Assembly: GCA_037176885.1 (NCBI GenBank)
Contig: JAWWNJ010000125.1
Span: forward strand, 1 to 64,000
DNA: 64,000 nt
Reading direction: 5' to 3'
DNA from: Favolaschia claudopus
Taxonomy: Eukaryota; Basidiomycota; Agaricomycetes; Agaricales; Mycenaceae
A program made the position numbers and the translations under genes. Position 1 is the first letter of the stretch, and every line of letters begins with the position of its first letter. The notes beneath the pieces are model-generated. The model was not told the DNA's origin. It saw only the letters and a program-made list of their open reading frames with translations, and searched no databases. Below, piece after piece: positions 46,246 to 57,799 of this stretch.

Positions 46246-49200
46246 TCAAGCCGAACTCAATCCCATCGCATTAATCAGTGGTTTGAATTTGAAGGATGCG
46301 AGGGCCTTGGTAAGTACGTCGGCTACCATCTCGTTAGTCGGGCAATAAATCACTTCCAAAGTTCCGTCTTCAATCTTGGAACGGATAAAATGATACCGAA
46401 TGTCAATATGCTTTGTACGTGCATGGAATTGACCCAGCTCTGCATGTGCAAGCGCAATTGCCGACTGATTATCATTATAGATGATCGTGGGGACGTTAAT
46501 TGAACCGAATAATTCCGCAATGAATGCTCGGAACCAAATTGCCTCCTTGGCTGTAAAGGTAAGTACAATGTACTCTGCCTCTGTGGTTGAAAGGGAAATA
46601 ATTTCCTGCTGCTTGGAAGCCCAGGAAACTGCGGCACCGTTCATCAGGAGAACGTATCCGGAAACTGCCTTGCGGTTTTCCAACGACATGCCGTCGGCAT
46701 CTGCGAAAATCTGCAAACCGATTGTCTCCTCGCTTGCGCCATAGGTAAGCGCGATCGTTCGAGTGCCTTTCAGGTATTGAAGTACTCGTTTAGCCGCATT
46801 CCAATGAATCATTCCCGGATTGTCGACGAATCTCGACAAAACACATACCACAAATGCCAAGTCAGGCCGCGTAGCCGTTGCTAGCCACACCAATCCGCCT
46901 ATCAACTCTCGGTAAGGAATTTCTTTCATTTCCTCCGTCTCTTCGCGAGTTTTGGGGCATTGCTCGCGTGAGAGTTGCGCATTGGAATCAAGAGGTACGG
47001 AGACTGCTTTACAGTCTTCCATGTTGAACTTTCTCAACAATGAGTCAATGTAAGTCGTCTGAGACAATCTCAAGGTGTGTTCAACTCTGTCTCGTTTAAC
47101 CTCCATCCCCAGAAGCCAGCTAATTTCTCCTAGCTTCGTGATCTTGAATATTTGAGCAACCTCATCCTGGATCTTCTCAATCAATTCAGGTGAGTTCCCG
47201 GTGATTGTACTGTCATCAATATGAATTGCCAGGATCGCAAATTCATTCCCTCTGTCGACGCGATACACTGCGTGATCCGAATGCAGCGGGTAGATGCCCA
47301 ATTTCGCCAATTCACCGGTAAGTTTCTCATACCACTTTCGGCTTGACTGTTTTAACCCATAAATTGTTCTAGCGAGTCTAATGACTTCATTTGGGTTGCC
47401 GTTGGTGTAATGAGGTGGTTGCTCCATGTATATTTCCTCCGTCGAGGAAAATTCACCGTTCAGAAAGGCTGCCGAATAATCAAACACCTTGATATCCCAG
47501 TTGTACCTTGCAGCAATAGATAAGATTGTTCTCAATGAAGACAACTTTGCTGTAGGAGAGAAAGTCTCATAATAATCTACTCCCTGTACCTGGGTAAAGC
47601 CTTTCGCAACCAAACGCGCCTTATACTTGTCGATCTGGCCGTTCGCTTGCCGCTTGATCCGGAGAGCCCATTTAGATCCGACAACATTTCGGCCAATGGG
47701 CCTGGGAACCAATCTGTCGCCGAATGTGCCCGTTCTTTTCATGGCTTCCATCTCGACATCCATGGCCTGCTTAAATAGCGGCCAATCTTCTCGCTTCTTG
47801 GCTTCTTCGACTGTCGGGGAGTCCGACATATCTACTATACCAGCAAATGCGAGCTCTGGGTTCCCCGGTTGACTGCGAGTCGCCGTTGGCTGACTGCGCG
47901 TCGCCGGTTCCGCATTGTCGACTTGTGCTGCGGCTGCGACGCTGTGGGCAGAACGACGAGTTCTCCCACCTTCAAGAATGTTTCTTGCATCGATTTTCGA
48001 CGAAATATCGCGCGGAGCAATGGGAATGGGGCTAGTACTTCGGTCAGGCGTCTCCGGTGGAGTCGTGAGTGGGGAATCAGGAGGCGGAACAGAATTGGGA
48101 GCCTCAGGTGCGTGCTGAATGCTCTCTGTTGTGTTTTGAACACTGATATCCGATTTCTCCCCCTCATTCAGTACTTTGTATAATTCTCCGGTGCGTCTCG
48201 CTTCAGAGAATTTCACGCTACGTTCCACTCGGATGGCTCGAGTATCCAGATAATAAATCCGGTGGCCTTCGATAGTCTCACTGTCGACGCCCATCCATTT
48301 CCCTTCGCGAGCTCTGCCCGCGAGTTTGCCTTCGTCCTGATGGACCCAGACTTTGCAGCCCCATTCGTGGATGTGCCGCAAGTCTGGTTTCGTCTTGTGG
48401 AATGCCTCATACGGCGTTTTTCCACCGAGAGCTTTGGTTGAGGTACGATTCTTCAACCAAACTGCGTGCTTCAATGCCTCACCCCATAAATTCGAGGGTA
48501 ATCCGGCCGCATGAAGCATCGCTCGAACCTTCTCGAGAAGTGTTCGATTCAATCTTTCCGCAACACCGTTGTGTTCCGGCGTGTCATGAACGGTCAGGCG
48601 GCGTTGAATCCCTTGTGTCGCGAGGTATTCATCGAATTCTTTACTCTTGTATTCGCCACCGTTATCGGAATGCAATATTTTTATCTTAATTCCGAATTCT
48701 CGTTCCCAGCGTGCCGCAAGAGCCTTGAACGCGTCCAACGTGCCGTCCTTCGTGCTCAACAGCATAACAACCGAATATCTCGATGTGTCGTCCGTGAATG
48801 ACACATAATACCTCTTGTGCTGAGGTGTTTCGACATTCGCTGGGCCCCAAACGTCGCTGTGAATTTCATCACCGACGTTTCCTTTTGCCTCACGTTCATT
48901 TGACTTCGAAATTGCCTTTCGGGTCATTCTGCCGTGCAGACAAGACGCACATTCCTCCTTCGAGGTAATTTCAGTCTCGTCTAATTCGAGTCCTTCAACT
49001 AACTGATCTTTCACCAGTTTCTTTGCGGCTTCAACCGGTAAGTGACCCAACAGTTTATGTAACTCGTTAGGCGTCACTACTAAGGGCCCTTCATCTGACA
49101 GGTAAGCTCGCTCCGTCGGTATCGGCGCTTTCACGCAATAAACACCACGGTTAAATGGGATCGTACCAATGCGTCGATCTTTTGAATCAAATATTCGACA

Positions 49201-50643
49201 CTCATCCCCTCGGAAATGCAGGGCGTACCCAGCCTTCGCAATGCGTCCCACAGAAAGTAGAGTTATTGCCATGCTAGGTGCGTACAATACTTCTTTCACT
49301 AGAACTCTCGTGTACTGATCTTTCCCGTTTGGAATATTCACGTACATGTCGCCCATACCGAGCGCCTCAAATTTCTTGTTATCTGCTGCAACAATTCCAC
49401 GGGGCGGTATAGCCTTGAAATTAAACAGCCTATGCCGTGAGGGCGTCAAATGCCGGGTTGCTCCTGAGTCATATACATCAAGAGCCTCTTTATTCGGGTC
49501 GCTTGTAGCTACTGCGGCTACTATTCTATCTGAGGTGAGCGAAATCGTGTCTATCACTTCATCCTCTTTCCTGATTTCCTTCGGACTTTCTTCACTGTCT
49601 GAATCAGAGTCATTATCGCTGTCCGACACGTCCATCAAAGAAGGTAAATCATCGTACCCGTCATTCTCTTCCCAGTCATTTTCCTCCAGCATCTCATCGA
49701 GTCCATCAAACTCGATTTCGTCGCCGAACTCATCGACGTACCACGCGGCATCAAAATCTTTCTCTGCCTGCGCGCTGTTGGCTTTCTCAGCGGGTTTGCG
49801 GCGAGGTCCTTTACCCTCCTTTCCGCCACCCTTAGCCCAGCAGTCCTTTGCCATGTGTCCTATTTTCTCGCAATTGTAACACTGCAACTTACTCTTCTTC
49901 GGCTTCTGGCCGCCGTTTCCGTAGAACGCAGCCTCTGTTTCACTCTTGCCTTTCCGAGCTGACTTTCTTTCAGCCTCATCACTGATTCCTTGAATCACGG
50001 TGTCGGGCTCAAGAGTTTTGCCGAGCAGAGTCGATGCGCCCGTAAGCGCACTCAGGTAAGTCTCCCAGCTTAACGGAAGCGAACCTAACACTATGGCGAC
50101 AAATTCTTTATCACCAGGGTCAGCGCCCATGGCAATCAAATCCTCGCGGATTTTCTGCAACTTCGTAAGGTGAGCCTTCACGTCGCTGCCTTCTGCGCAT
50201 CGCTCATCTTGGAGTTGGCGGCGCAAATCTACTGTGACCATTTGAGATTTCTTCTCATAGTGATCCTTCACCTTATCCCACATCGCTTTCGCGGTACTCT
50301 CACCTTTCACCTTAAGGAAAAGTGAGTCCGGGATCACTGTAGCCAAGCCTTGTTTGATAACGGCTTGCTCGGATCTCCAGAAACGACGACGTTTAAGATA
50401 ATCGTCGTGCGCCTTCGTCTCATCCGCAGTTGGAGCTTGCGGGTTCACGAATGTTGGCGCGACGGGCACCTTCGAGGTAATCTCGTCCTCGAAGTGGTCG
50501 CTAAGACCAGCCGCGTCGATCGCAAAAATGAAGCGATCACGGAAGAACACCCAGTTCGTTCCGTCGCCTTTGCACGCAGGCAACTTGGCGAAATACTCGC
50601 CGAGTTTGGCGGTAGAAGACAATGTATTGGTCGATGTGGACAT
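46246..50643 (-). CDS. Ty1/copia Gag-Pol polyprotein
   Basis: 1465 residues from ATG 50643 in one frame. Order: Gag with a CCHC zinc knuckle ([14 protein letters not shown], about residue 260); aspartic protease ([14 protein letters not shown], about 390); integrase with GAG-pre-integrase/zinc part ([15 protein letters not shown]), then the DDE residues in [18 protein letters not shown] and [14 protein letters not shown]; reverse transcriptase ([23 protein letters not shown], then [11 protein letters not shown]); and RNase H ([32 protein letters not shown]). The order, integrase before reverse transcriptase, defines copia. The catalytic box reads HIDD rather than the usual YVDD or YIDD. No internal stop. 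Confidence 0.95.
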   Translation of the reverse strand: MSTSTNTLSSTAKLGEYFAKLPACKGDGTNWVFFRDRFIFAIDAAGLSDHFEDEITSKVPVAPTFVNPQAPTADETKAHDDYLKRRRFWRSEQAVIKQGLATVIPDSLFLKVKGESTAKAMWDKVKDHYEKKSQMVTVDLRRQLQDERCAEGSDVKAHLTKLQKIREDLIAMGADPGDKEFVAIVLGSLPLSWETYLSALTGASTLLGKTLEPDTVIQGISDEAERKSARKGKSETEAAFYGNGGQKPKKSKLQCYNCEKIGHMAKDCWAKGGGKEGKGPRRKPAEKANSAQAEKDFDAAWYVDEFGDEIEFDGLDEMLEENDWEENDGYDDLPSLMDVSDSDNDSDSDSEESPKEIRKEDEVIDTISLTSDRIVAAVATSDPNKEALDVYDSGATRHLTPSRHRLFNFKAIPPRGIVAADNKKFEALGMGDMYVNIPNGKDQYTRVLVKEVLYAPSMAITLLSVGRIAKAGYALHFRGDECRIFDSKDRRIGTIPFNRGVYCVKAPIPTERAYLSDEGPLVVTPNELHKLLGHLPVEAAKKLVKDQLVEGLELDETEITSKEECASCLHGRMTRKAISKSNEREAKGNVGDEIHSDVWGPANVETPQHKRYYVSFTDDTSRYSVVMLLSTKDGTLDAFKALAARWEREFGIKIKILHSDNGGEYKSKEFDEYLATQGIQRRLTVHDTPEHNGVAERLNRTLLEKVRAMLHAAGLPSNLWGEALKHAVWLKNRTSTKALGGKTPYEAFHKTKPDLRHIHEWGCKVWVHQDEGKLAGRAREGKWMGVDSETIEGHRIYYLDTRAIRVERSVKFSEARRTGELYKVLNEGEKSDISVQNTTESIQHAPEAPNSVPPPDSPLTTPPETPDRSTSPIPIAPRDISSKIDARNILEGGRTRRSAHSVAAAAQVDNAEPATRSQPTATRSQPGNPELAFAGIVDMSDSPTVEEAKKREDWPLFKQAMDVEMEAMKRTGTFGDRLVPRPIGRNVVGSKWALRIKRQANGQIDKYKARLVAKGFTQVQGVDYYETFSPTAKLSSLRTILSIAARYNWDIKVFDYSAAFLNGEFSSTEEIYMEQPPHYTNGNPNEVIRLARTIYGLKQSSRKWYEKLTGELAKLGIYPLHSDHAVYRVDRGNEFAILAIHIDDSTITGNSPELIEKIQDEVAQIFKITKLGEISWLLGMEVKRDRVEHTLRLSQTTYIDSLLRKFNMEDCKAVSVPLDSNAQLSREQCPKTREETEEMKEIPYRELIGGLVWLATATRPDLAFVVCVLSRFVDNPGMIHWNAAKRVLQYLKGTRTIALTYGASEETIGLQIFADADGMSLENRKAVSGYVLLMNGAAVSWASKQQEIISLSTTEAEYIVLTFTAKEAIWFRAFIAELFGSINVPTIIYNDNQSAIALAHAELGQFHARTKHIDIRYHFIRSKIEDGTLEVIYCPTNEMVADVLTKALASFKFKPLINAMGLSSA

Positions 50644-50699
50644 TGTTGATCAAGGTAAGAACAATAAGTATTCGTTTCAAGCGTCGGGGGCCAATAACC

Positions 50700-50992
50700 T
50701 ATTAGCAGCTTAAGTGGAAACGAATATGAGAAGTGGTTGAGTTGTTGTTCAGTCGGTTGGTAGGTGAACAAAATGGTAAAGAAAATACTAACTAAATTAC
50801 AAGTCTTTTATACTCTACTGAAACTACTGCGGAATATCGTACAAGTCATGGTGAGTCAACTAATTACTGGGGACACAGTCACTGCGCAACTGCGAGCCTG
50901 CGCCGTGGTTGACTCCGGACTGTGCTCCGGTGCCGAGTGGACTCGTCGCCACTTCGGCTTGCTAAGATTCAACTATGGTTGAATCTCCAACA
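50700..50992 (-). repeat. 5' LTR of the copia element
   Basis: 293 bp, the same sequence as 45946-46238 by eye. Confidence 0.93.
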
Positions 50993-52240
50993 TTTTCCCT
51001 CCTCAGCGACCAACCATGGAACACCCTTCAGACACGCATTTCTGAGCAAATTATTACCGTAATCAAGCCCGCTATTCTCAAACTCGATGATTACAATATA
51101 ACGTTCACCATCCCGCGTCAAGTCTCGGATCCTATGCGCTTGGTCGACGGTACAAACTATCAATATCTGCTCAAAAAAGCGCTCGAAATCAAGAAAAATC
51201 CCAATGCTCGTGTACTGATTGAGCCCAAACCGGTACGTTCCTCTCATCTCTACAGTGTCCTTCCCTTTTCTTATCTCTTCCTTCTCTCTCCTAGGTGCCA
51301 GACACTGACAAAGAGAACGATTCTGAAGCAGGAACCGAGAAGGCGAAGGGTGGACCTAAAAAAAAGACTAAGGTTTGTTTTATCGTCTGAATTCCTGTCA
51401 CCGCTGACGCTGCCTAGGTTCCGAATGCACGAGACATCCTTCCTGCAAATACCGCACTCAACGAGAAGATTGGCGAGCTCCGCGAGCGTTGGCTGTGCCC
51501 CACTCCCGGCGGAGCATGCGGCAGTGCGCACTGCTTCTTCAATGAGAAGCATCCCGACCACTTCCCGCTGGGACACGATCATATGAAGGTATGGGGAGCA
51601 GCAATGGTAAGATGATCGCTTATTGTGAGATGTAATCGCCGCTGATTTGTGTCTATGTCAGTTGAAAGGGAAAGTGTTCGCAGATATCGAAACTCCACCC
51701 TCGGGTGAAGAAGATCTTCTTGGCAACCTCGCAGACACTGCCCGTGCTTCCCGTTCCCCCTTGCTTCAACGCCGTCTAGAGGCTCGCGAACAGGCTGCTG
51801 GTAAAAATGCGCCCGCTGCCCCCCAAGTCAACTTCAATTTTCCGCCTGAATTGATCAACCTCCTTCGTCCTCCTCCCGCTGCTCCTGCTGCTCCTCTACC
51901 AGCACCTGCTGCCCATGTTCCCAATAACGACCGAACACTTGTTCCCTTCCCACGTTTACCAGGTTCGGATATCACTCTCGAAACCTTTTGCACGCTCTAT
52001 GATCTTGACGGCGACATACTCGACCGCTTCAAAGCAAACAAATTCAAACGAACTAGCGAATTTCAATACATTGAACTTGCTGATCTGAAGGAGATGGGGT
52101 TTGCTCGTGGCGAGGTCGCCCGGTTAAAGGTTGCTGTTGCCGAATGGTCTCAAATTGCTAACGTAGAATAATTGCTCATGCCTGCTCTGCACTGCAACTT
52201 CGCATTCTGTAACAAATTGCAATCGTGTACACGTGTAAGA

Positions 52241-53311
52241 CTAGAAATAACCAGCGTGTATAAAGTATCCTAAAGCATCGTATTCAGTCACAATATTCAT
52301 CGCCTCCAACATATCATGGAGAAGGGAATGAGGGTCGTCATCGGGTCCATAGTCAAAAATGTCGTTGTTGCGTCGAATCCACGCTTTGATTTGAGAGAAA
52401 GCTTCTTCGATTGGATTGAAGTCGGGAGAGTATGGCGGGAGATACATCAGGCGGACACCTAGTGATTGTCAGCTTCATATGCAATCGTGCGAAGATGCAC
52501 CAACCAAAGCGCTCGCATAATTCAAGGACCTCCTCACCATGATGAATCCTCGCATTGTCCATAACAAGAACACTCAGTGGGCCGGGGTAGGGAGAACACA
52601 ATGGAAGCTACACATGTCCGGTCAATGGGGGGAAGATTCTGTGATGGGTGGACTCACAATGTCTTGCTCAAGGAAAGCAAGGAATTGGTCACGGTGCATA
52701 GAGCCTTCGACGACGGTCTTCGCCAACATGCCGCGGGTTGTGAGGAGTCCGGTCGCAGTAAGCCTTCGTCCTCGGACTGCTTTCCTCCGCTTCTTCACGC
52801 GACGTCCTTTCTTCCCCCGGCCGCGACGACGAGCCGGCGTCTTGTCGTTTTTCGATGTCTCATCCATAAAGCCAAGATAGTCCGGGGGGTAGTCGGAAAT
52901 CTCACGAACAAAATCAAGACGAGAAGGTTCGTTGCGTTCTGCTGCAATCTCTTGCAAAACCTGGAGGGACATGCCAGCGCGAACAAGCTCCCGATGGATA
53001 GTAGTGTAATGAACAGATATGAATCGATTTTTCTTGAGTAGTTTGAGGAGCTCGTCCAAGAACCAGTCGGGTCGATTTTGGACAAGCGTAATGAGATATT
53101 CTACATCCTCTGCAATAAGGAAACGCGGGCGACCAGGACGGTTCTGAGGGCGTTCAACATCTCCGGTGGTTCTCCAAAGCTTCAGGACACGAAAGAATGT
53201 GCTGCGCGAGAAACCGACACAGGCAAGAATAGACTTGAGAGGGAGATAGCCCTTTTCGTACAGATTGAGGGCGGCGATCTTGACATCACGGCTGATACGG
53301 CGATTCCCCAT
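52241..53311 (-). CDS. Tc1/IS630-type DD34E transposase
   Basis: The ATG is at 53311 (MGNRRISRDVKIAALNLYEKG). An N-terminal helix-turn-helix (LKSILACVGFSRSTFFRVLKLW, RPGRPRFL) is followed by the DDE_3 catalytic domain. The first Asp is in YLGFMDETSKND, the second in LSVLVMDNARIHHG and the Glu in YSPDFNPIEEAFSQIK; the last two are 34 residues apart. Two introns fit: from about 52662 (GTGAGTCC...TAG) and about 52503-52458 (G|VRLMYLPPY). The stop is 70 bp from the cargo gene stop, so the genes converge. A basic stretch RRRGRGKKGRRVKKRRK could be a nuclear signal. All catalytic residues are present, so this copy may encode active enzyme despite the nested insertions around it. Confidence 0.88.
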
Positions 53312-53356
53312 GGTAGGAGGTGCTAGGAAAGCAACATTAGCAAGATATTTAGCCAC

Positions 53357-54336
53357 AGGGCACTGTTACACACTTGTAAGGAAAGGGATCAAGATACTGC
53401 GAAACGACGACGCGACAGAAAGTTTGACCTGGCAGTGCTGGAGTTGAGAGTGGTATCAGTGGAAAGCGGCTAAAAATGCGGTCAGAACACACCTAGAATC
53501 GAGCGAATTGACGCGAAATTGCGTCCGGGACGGCGAGGACGACGAAGGCAGCCTGTGCCGAGACTGGCGGATTTGGTCGAAAAAAAAAGTTGGAATTTCG
53601 AAGACATAAGACTCAGGGCTTGAAGCACAGCTTAAGGCGACCTGGTACATACCAGAATCGTCGCAATTGGGCAAGAAACGAGCAAGAACGAAGTGGTACA
53701 AGGAGACGTGTTACGCGCGCTTTCTTTACATAAAATTTAGTGATGTTCGGGTCGGGTCGAAGACCCTAGACCCGGGCCGACCCGACCCTGGGTCGGCCCG
53801 ACCCGGCGGGTCGGGTCTGGGATGTTGCTCGACCCGCGACCCGGGTCTCCGACCCGGGCCTCGGCAGGTGATTCAAATTGCCTGATCTCTGATGCCGGAG
53901 TCCACCCGCAACACCAAATCAAGTTCCTATGATGTTTACGAGGTTTTACCAACAACCTTGTGATCAAACACTCGAGCACACTGCCGTCCACGTCCATCAA
54001 GCCTATTACCAAATCGGGAAGTGCATTCAAAATGGTGTATCCGAGAGCAGTTTGAATGCCTATCTGCTGATTTTCACTCGAAAACATCAAAACTACGTTC
54101 TATTAACCATCCAACACTTTTGCCAACTGTTTCTTCAAGCTTTATTTTTTCTGATGGCCGACCCGGGTCGTCGACCCAAGCCCGGGCTTTCAAGCCCGAC
54201 CCGACCCAACACAGCCACGGACCCGACCCAAGCCCGGGCTTGGCGGCCCGACCCGACCCGAACAACACTAATAAAATTCCCAGGAGTGTCATTACTTATG
54301 CAAACTGCTGTAAGACCGTTACTAATTACTCTGAGT
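53357..54336 (-). repeat. Right terminal inverted repeat of the Tc1-type element, split by a MITE
   Basis: Complement of 44968-45398. The similarity breaks at 53737 and resumes at 54279 on either side of an inserted hAT MITE. Confidence 0.85.
53738..54270. mobile_element. hAT-type MITE, 533 bp, GC-rich ends
   Basis: Inverted ends TAGTGATGTTCGGGTCGGGT and, read inward from the right, TAGTGTTGTTCGGGTCGGGT. The 8-bp duplication ATAAAATT occurs at 53730-53737 and 54271-54278. Removing the element and one duplication restores the inverted repeat of the host transposon exactly. The ends are runs of CGGGTC/GACCCG; the middle is AT-rich with no coding signal. Confidence 0.9.
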
Positions 54337-54845
54337 CAAAGCCAACTCAAGTTACTCAATCTTGCAGGCCAAAAATAAGATACCACCCAACGCTTGATAA
54401 TTCGTGAGCCAGAGCTCATTGGCCCAGGCGAGCTAGGTGTCCCAGGCTGTGGAGCCGGGGTCGGTTGAGCTTCATGTCCTCATCAGAAACCAAGTGGCTC
54501 TTAGCGTGGCTCCCAAACTGAACTCGACAAGCCGAGCCCGAGGAGACATCAACATTCAATGCTCCAAGTAAGTAGTCGCATAAGAGCGCCAACTTTGACC
54601 AATCCAAAGGCGGCTAGCCAAGTGTAACTGTGAAAAAAATTTCATCGAAAATAAACGCCAATCGGGGTGCTCGGGGCGGGGCGGGATGCGGTAGACTCTC
54701 GTCGTAACTCCGAGTGTTAATCCATCTACATTTCCTGCACTGTTTTGTTGCGCTGCTTCCAAGACCAAGCCTTCGGACCTATACTGGGTGACTCTTCGCC
54801 ATAAGCTTCCATTCTCTTTCAGCCAGCGTTGAAATTCACCCCATA
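54337..54845. other. Intergenic
   Basis: Nothing recognised between the transposon end and the membrane protein gene. Confidence 0.5.
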
Positions 54846-56458
54846 CTAGCACTGTCCGACTTCAACCCGAAACGACCGCAACTCCACAACATCAGTCTCG
54901 GTCCTACTCTCCTCCCCCTCCGAACGCGAACGTGCGAATTGCACACGTAACGCGGACGATTCGGTGTCCTCTGTTAGTGTTACTGGCAAGTCAAACTTCC
55001 CCGGTTCACGGGCGGAAATTAGGAGCCGGTTTGCTAGGGCTGCGGGGATGGAGAAGGCAAAGCCGGTGACAAGAACTTGAGAATGAAGTGAGCAGTAAGA
55101 GCGTAATATTTGAGGGTGGATGCTCACATTGTTGATCATCCAGACCGTCAAATAGCCCGAGAATTCTACACATTACAATATTGAATACTCAGTTGCCTTT
55201 TCATTACCTATCATTATAGTCATACTCACGCAACGAAAAAGAAAATCGACTCCTTTGTCAATTGAGGAATAATTCGACCGGGGATTTTTCGCTGTTGGTA
55301 GGCCTTAAACAATGCAAGCGAGAGAAAAACTGATTCCGCCAGGATGTTGATCAGAGGGACGTATGCCATCCAGTGCACGTTCGGTGGGTCGCCGTCGGCG
55401 CAGATGAATAAGCCAGGAGCGGGGTTGTTCTCCGCTGTAATCGACATAAGTATGTCCCGTAAGGTGCATGGGGACTCGTGGCATGCAGTGAGGTACGCAC
55501 CGACGAGGCCCGCTCTGGGCACATCAAACAGAATGACTTGCCCGATGATTTGTCCGAGAACGACGATACCAAGAAATAAGAGAATCTTGCGGTTTCTTGC
55601 ATACATGGCGTATATTCGAAGAGACAGAATCACTAATTCGAAAGGACATAGTGAGCGAGCTCATCGTGAGACATAAGCGAAGGAAAGAATACGTTGTGTA
55701 GTCGTTGGTTGGATGATTGCGCCACAATTTTGCCATCGGAAAAACTTTGCACCTGCAGAGAATTGACCATGACTGCGCCGGCTGAGGTGAAAATTCTGAC
55801 GTACATCTAAATTTGAAAAAGGGATAGAATTTTCCGTTCAATTTCGCCCCCACAGATGAAGGAACATACGACGCACAGCTGGGATCAAATTTAGAACAAG
55901 GTCTGAATGAACTCGGAAAATGTACTTCTTCCGAAGGGTGAGATTGCATGAATACTGAGGCGGGAACCAAATTATCAGTAACAGTGAAAGTCAACTCAGG
56001 CAATACTCACTAATCGCGTTTCCACTATGATGCATTTTGTAAGAGCAGTCTTGTCAAGACGGACTGAGAGCCCACCTGTTGAAGGCTAGACTGTAATACC
56101 TGCTCTGAAATTCCACATAGACGACACAGAACGCGTCTCAAAGGCGATCAACTGACCCATAAGAACAGCCCCTTTGCTATGGTCCATCGTCGCCGCTGAT
56201 GGTAAAAAAAAAGATGGTATCATCATTGTAGAACATGATGAAAGAGAACGAGATTTACTTACCCAGAACAAGTTAATCTGCGAGGGGTAAGTTGAGCTGT
56301 ATTACAGAATTCGGCGATGTTCTTACCTCCTTGGGAAGATGTAAAACTGATCGAATGTAAAAATATATCAGCGAACGTGGCAAAGTCGAAGAAAACGCAG
56401 GATGTACAGTACTCGTAGGCAAGGATGATTGCAGCTGCAACTAGAGTAGACTGCGGAT
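54846..56458 (-). CDS. Seven-helix membrane protein (DUF6533/DUF6534-like), model incomplete
   Basis: Several minus-strand exons encode hydrophobic segments in the order expected for the basidiomycete receptor-like families: STLVAAAIILAYEYC near 56450; ILSLRIYAMYARNRKILLFLG (55633-55570), whose RxYAxYxxNR pattern is typical; a lumenal loop with cysteines; MAYVPLINILAESVFLSLALFKAYQQRK (near 55330); and the end (PAALANRLLISAREPG, tail rich in Glu/Ser, stop 54846). The protein likely has seven membrane helices. I could not fix the start codon or all splice sites, including the junction near 55220, so exact length is open. Confidence 0.6.
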
Positions 56459-57799
56459 AAGACAAGTCGACCAAGTGTCAGCAACGATTTTCCACCTACG
56501 CTGGCAATTCCGCTCCCACTGAGCTTGGATGAGGATGGCAGTATAGTCTGGCATAGCGCCGGCTCTCAAAACCGGGGAGAGTCGGCGTTCCATTCAAGTG
56601 AGTCCAGTATATAAGTGGTCTGCCACGTACAATCGGAACACTGGCACAGAGTCCGTGGAGCACACTAGGCGATTAGCTTAATAGCATTTGATGTTCGACG
56701 CATTTCCTAGTCGCCGTGTTTACGCGATAGCACACTTATTTCCAGCGTTAAGAGGCGGATAGACATCTGTGAATTGCATTAGTGAGATGACTTGTTTTTA
56801 TCTCGAGATCCTAGTCGTACTTTCTCTTTGAAATCATGTTGAACAGCGGTATCATTTCAATACTGAGGAGCCACTGGCGCCAAAACAGCGCGAAGTCGTG
56901 AATGTTAGCAGGAGACGGTCAGGGAGTACGCACTTGATAATGCAGAACTCTATCATTCTCCCAAGCAGGCCAGTTCCCGGTTCCGAGGGCGCTTCCTGTG
57001 AAGGGACGATGCACCGGCGGCTTCAATTCGAGCCTTCGAGGTATAGTGAGGGGATGAATGAAACCTTCGTGTCGTTCGGCAGACAAAACCAAAAGGTTCT
57101 AGAAAGATTGGAGCAGATTCCGCGGGTTGGAAGAGGCCGTACGGGAAACAACGGCGCAACTGAAGCAACGGAGATCATGGTTCGGAAGAAGGGTGGATTG
57201 TTTACGCGAATTACTTTTCAAGCGATGACCGCCGAGCTTCGGCATTGCCGGCATGCTGAACAACGTAAATTCAGTAATATTCGAACGGCGATCCAACATC
57301 GATTTTGCAGGTGAATTGGGTGGACGCAGGGGATGGCGCGCTACCGCGAAGGATCTCCAGAGTGAGATTTTTTTTTTTGCTTTTCTGGTCAGGTTTCAGG
57401 CAGCGGTACTTCCCGAATCCCGAAGCAACTTCTCGTACCCGTCCTCGCAACCGAGCAAGGTACATAACTCAAGTGTCGACCTGCTCTTCTGAGCCCAGAC
57501 TCATGCCCCATCTCCTCGAACTTGGCATGTAGTCTGGTTTCCTCTGTCCGCCGGACTTTTCGCGGCGCTTGGGGCCTTCCGTCGACTGAGGCCCCAAGTC
57601 CCGCGAAGACTCCGTCATGCAGCTCGGGATTCTGACGCGGTCATATAAAGGACGGTGGGGTATTTGCTGTCGCTTTCTTTCCTCTTTTTGATTTCCGTGC
57701 CGCCACATAATCGAGGCATGCGAAAAAAATCCCATTGATCCCCTCAAGTAGCGTCGAACCCACACAACTTAAGCAAAACTCTTCTGAAACAGTGTGTAC
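56459..57799. other. Intergenic
   Basis: No gene recognised. A T run at 57367-57377 is seen. A tRNA-like string near 56545 was rejected. Confidence 0.45.

Larger units (their letters stand above)
45946..50992 (-). mobile_element. Ty1/copia LTR retrotransposon, apparently intact
   Basis: Two 293-bp LTRs (45946-46238 and 50700-50992) that I read as identical flank a single polyprotein frame on the minus strand. The 5-bp target duplication TTTTC occurs at 45941-45945 and 50993-50997. A purine tract (GAGGGGGAG on the minus strand) abuts the 3' LTR at 46239-46247. Identical LTRs and an unbroken frame mean insertion was very recent and the copy may be active. Confidence 0.95.
45444..52171 (+). pseudogene. 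Cargo gene with C-terminal SAM-like segment, interrupted by a copia element
   Basis: Exons: 45444-45780, 45831-45945, [copia insertion], 50998-51232, 51295-51372, 51418-51606 and 51662-52171. Joined across one copy of the 5-bp duplication they would give 487 residues. The N-terminal 110 residues are acidic (DEEEESSDDDEE) followed by a basic run. A conserved-looking middle has SDQPWNTLQTRISEQI and a Cys/His-rich piece, WLCPTPGGACGSAHCFF, then HPDHFPLGHDHMKVWG. After a Pro/Ala linker a SAM-like helical domain closes the protein (LETFCTLYDLDGDILDRFKA...LKEMGFARGEVARLKVAV). Function unknown; its place inside the inverted repeats suggests transposon cargo or an accessory protein. It is a null allele as sequenced. 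Confidence 0.75.
44968..54336. mobile_element. Tc1/IS630-type DNA transposon with long inverted repeats, a transposase and a cargo gene, carrying two nested insertions
   Basis: The terminal inverted repeats are about 430 bp: 44968-45398, and 54336 back to 53357 once the 541 bp added by a MITE are removed. Over 45015-45398 the two are nearly identical. Between them lie a plus-strand cargo gene starting 45 bp inside the left repeat and a minus-strand DD34E transposase starting 46 bp inside the right repeat; the two genes converge. Without the copia and MITE insertions the element is about 3.8 kb. The outermost bases (ACTCAGAGTA) are set by the limit of similarity. A TA duplication is not clear on both sides. 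Confidence 0.8.

Noticed and set aside
56535..56610. tRNA-like string with GTATAGTCTGGCATAGC, CCGGCTCTCAAAACCGG and GTTCCATTC
   Set aside because: It resembles D-arm, anticodon and T-loop pieces, but the acceptor ends do not pair, the T stem does not form, and the anticodon loop would have nine bases.
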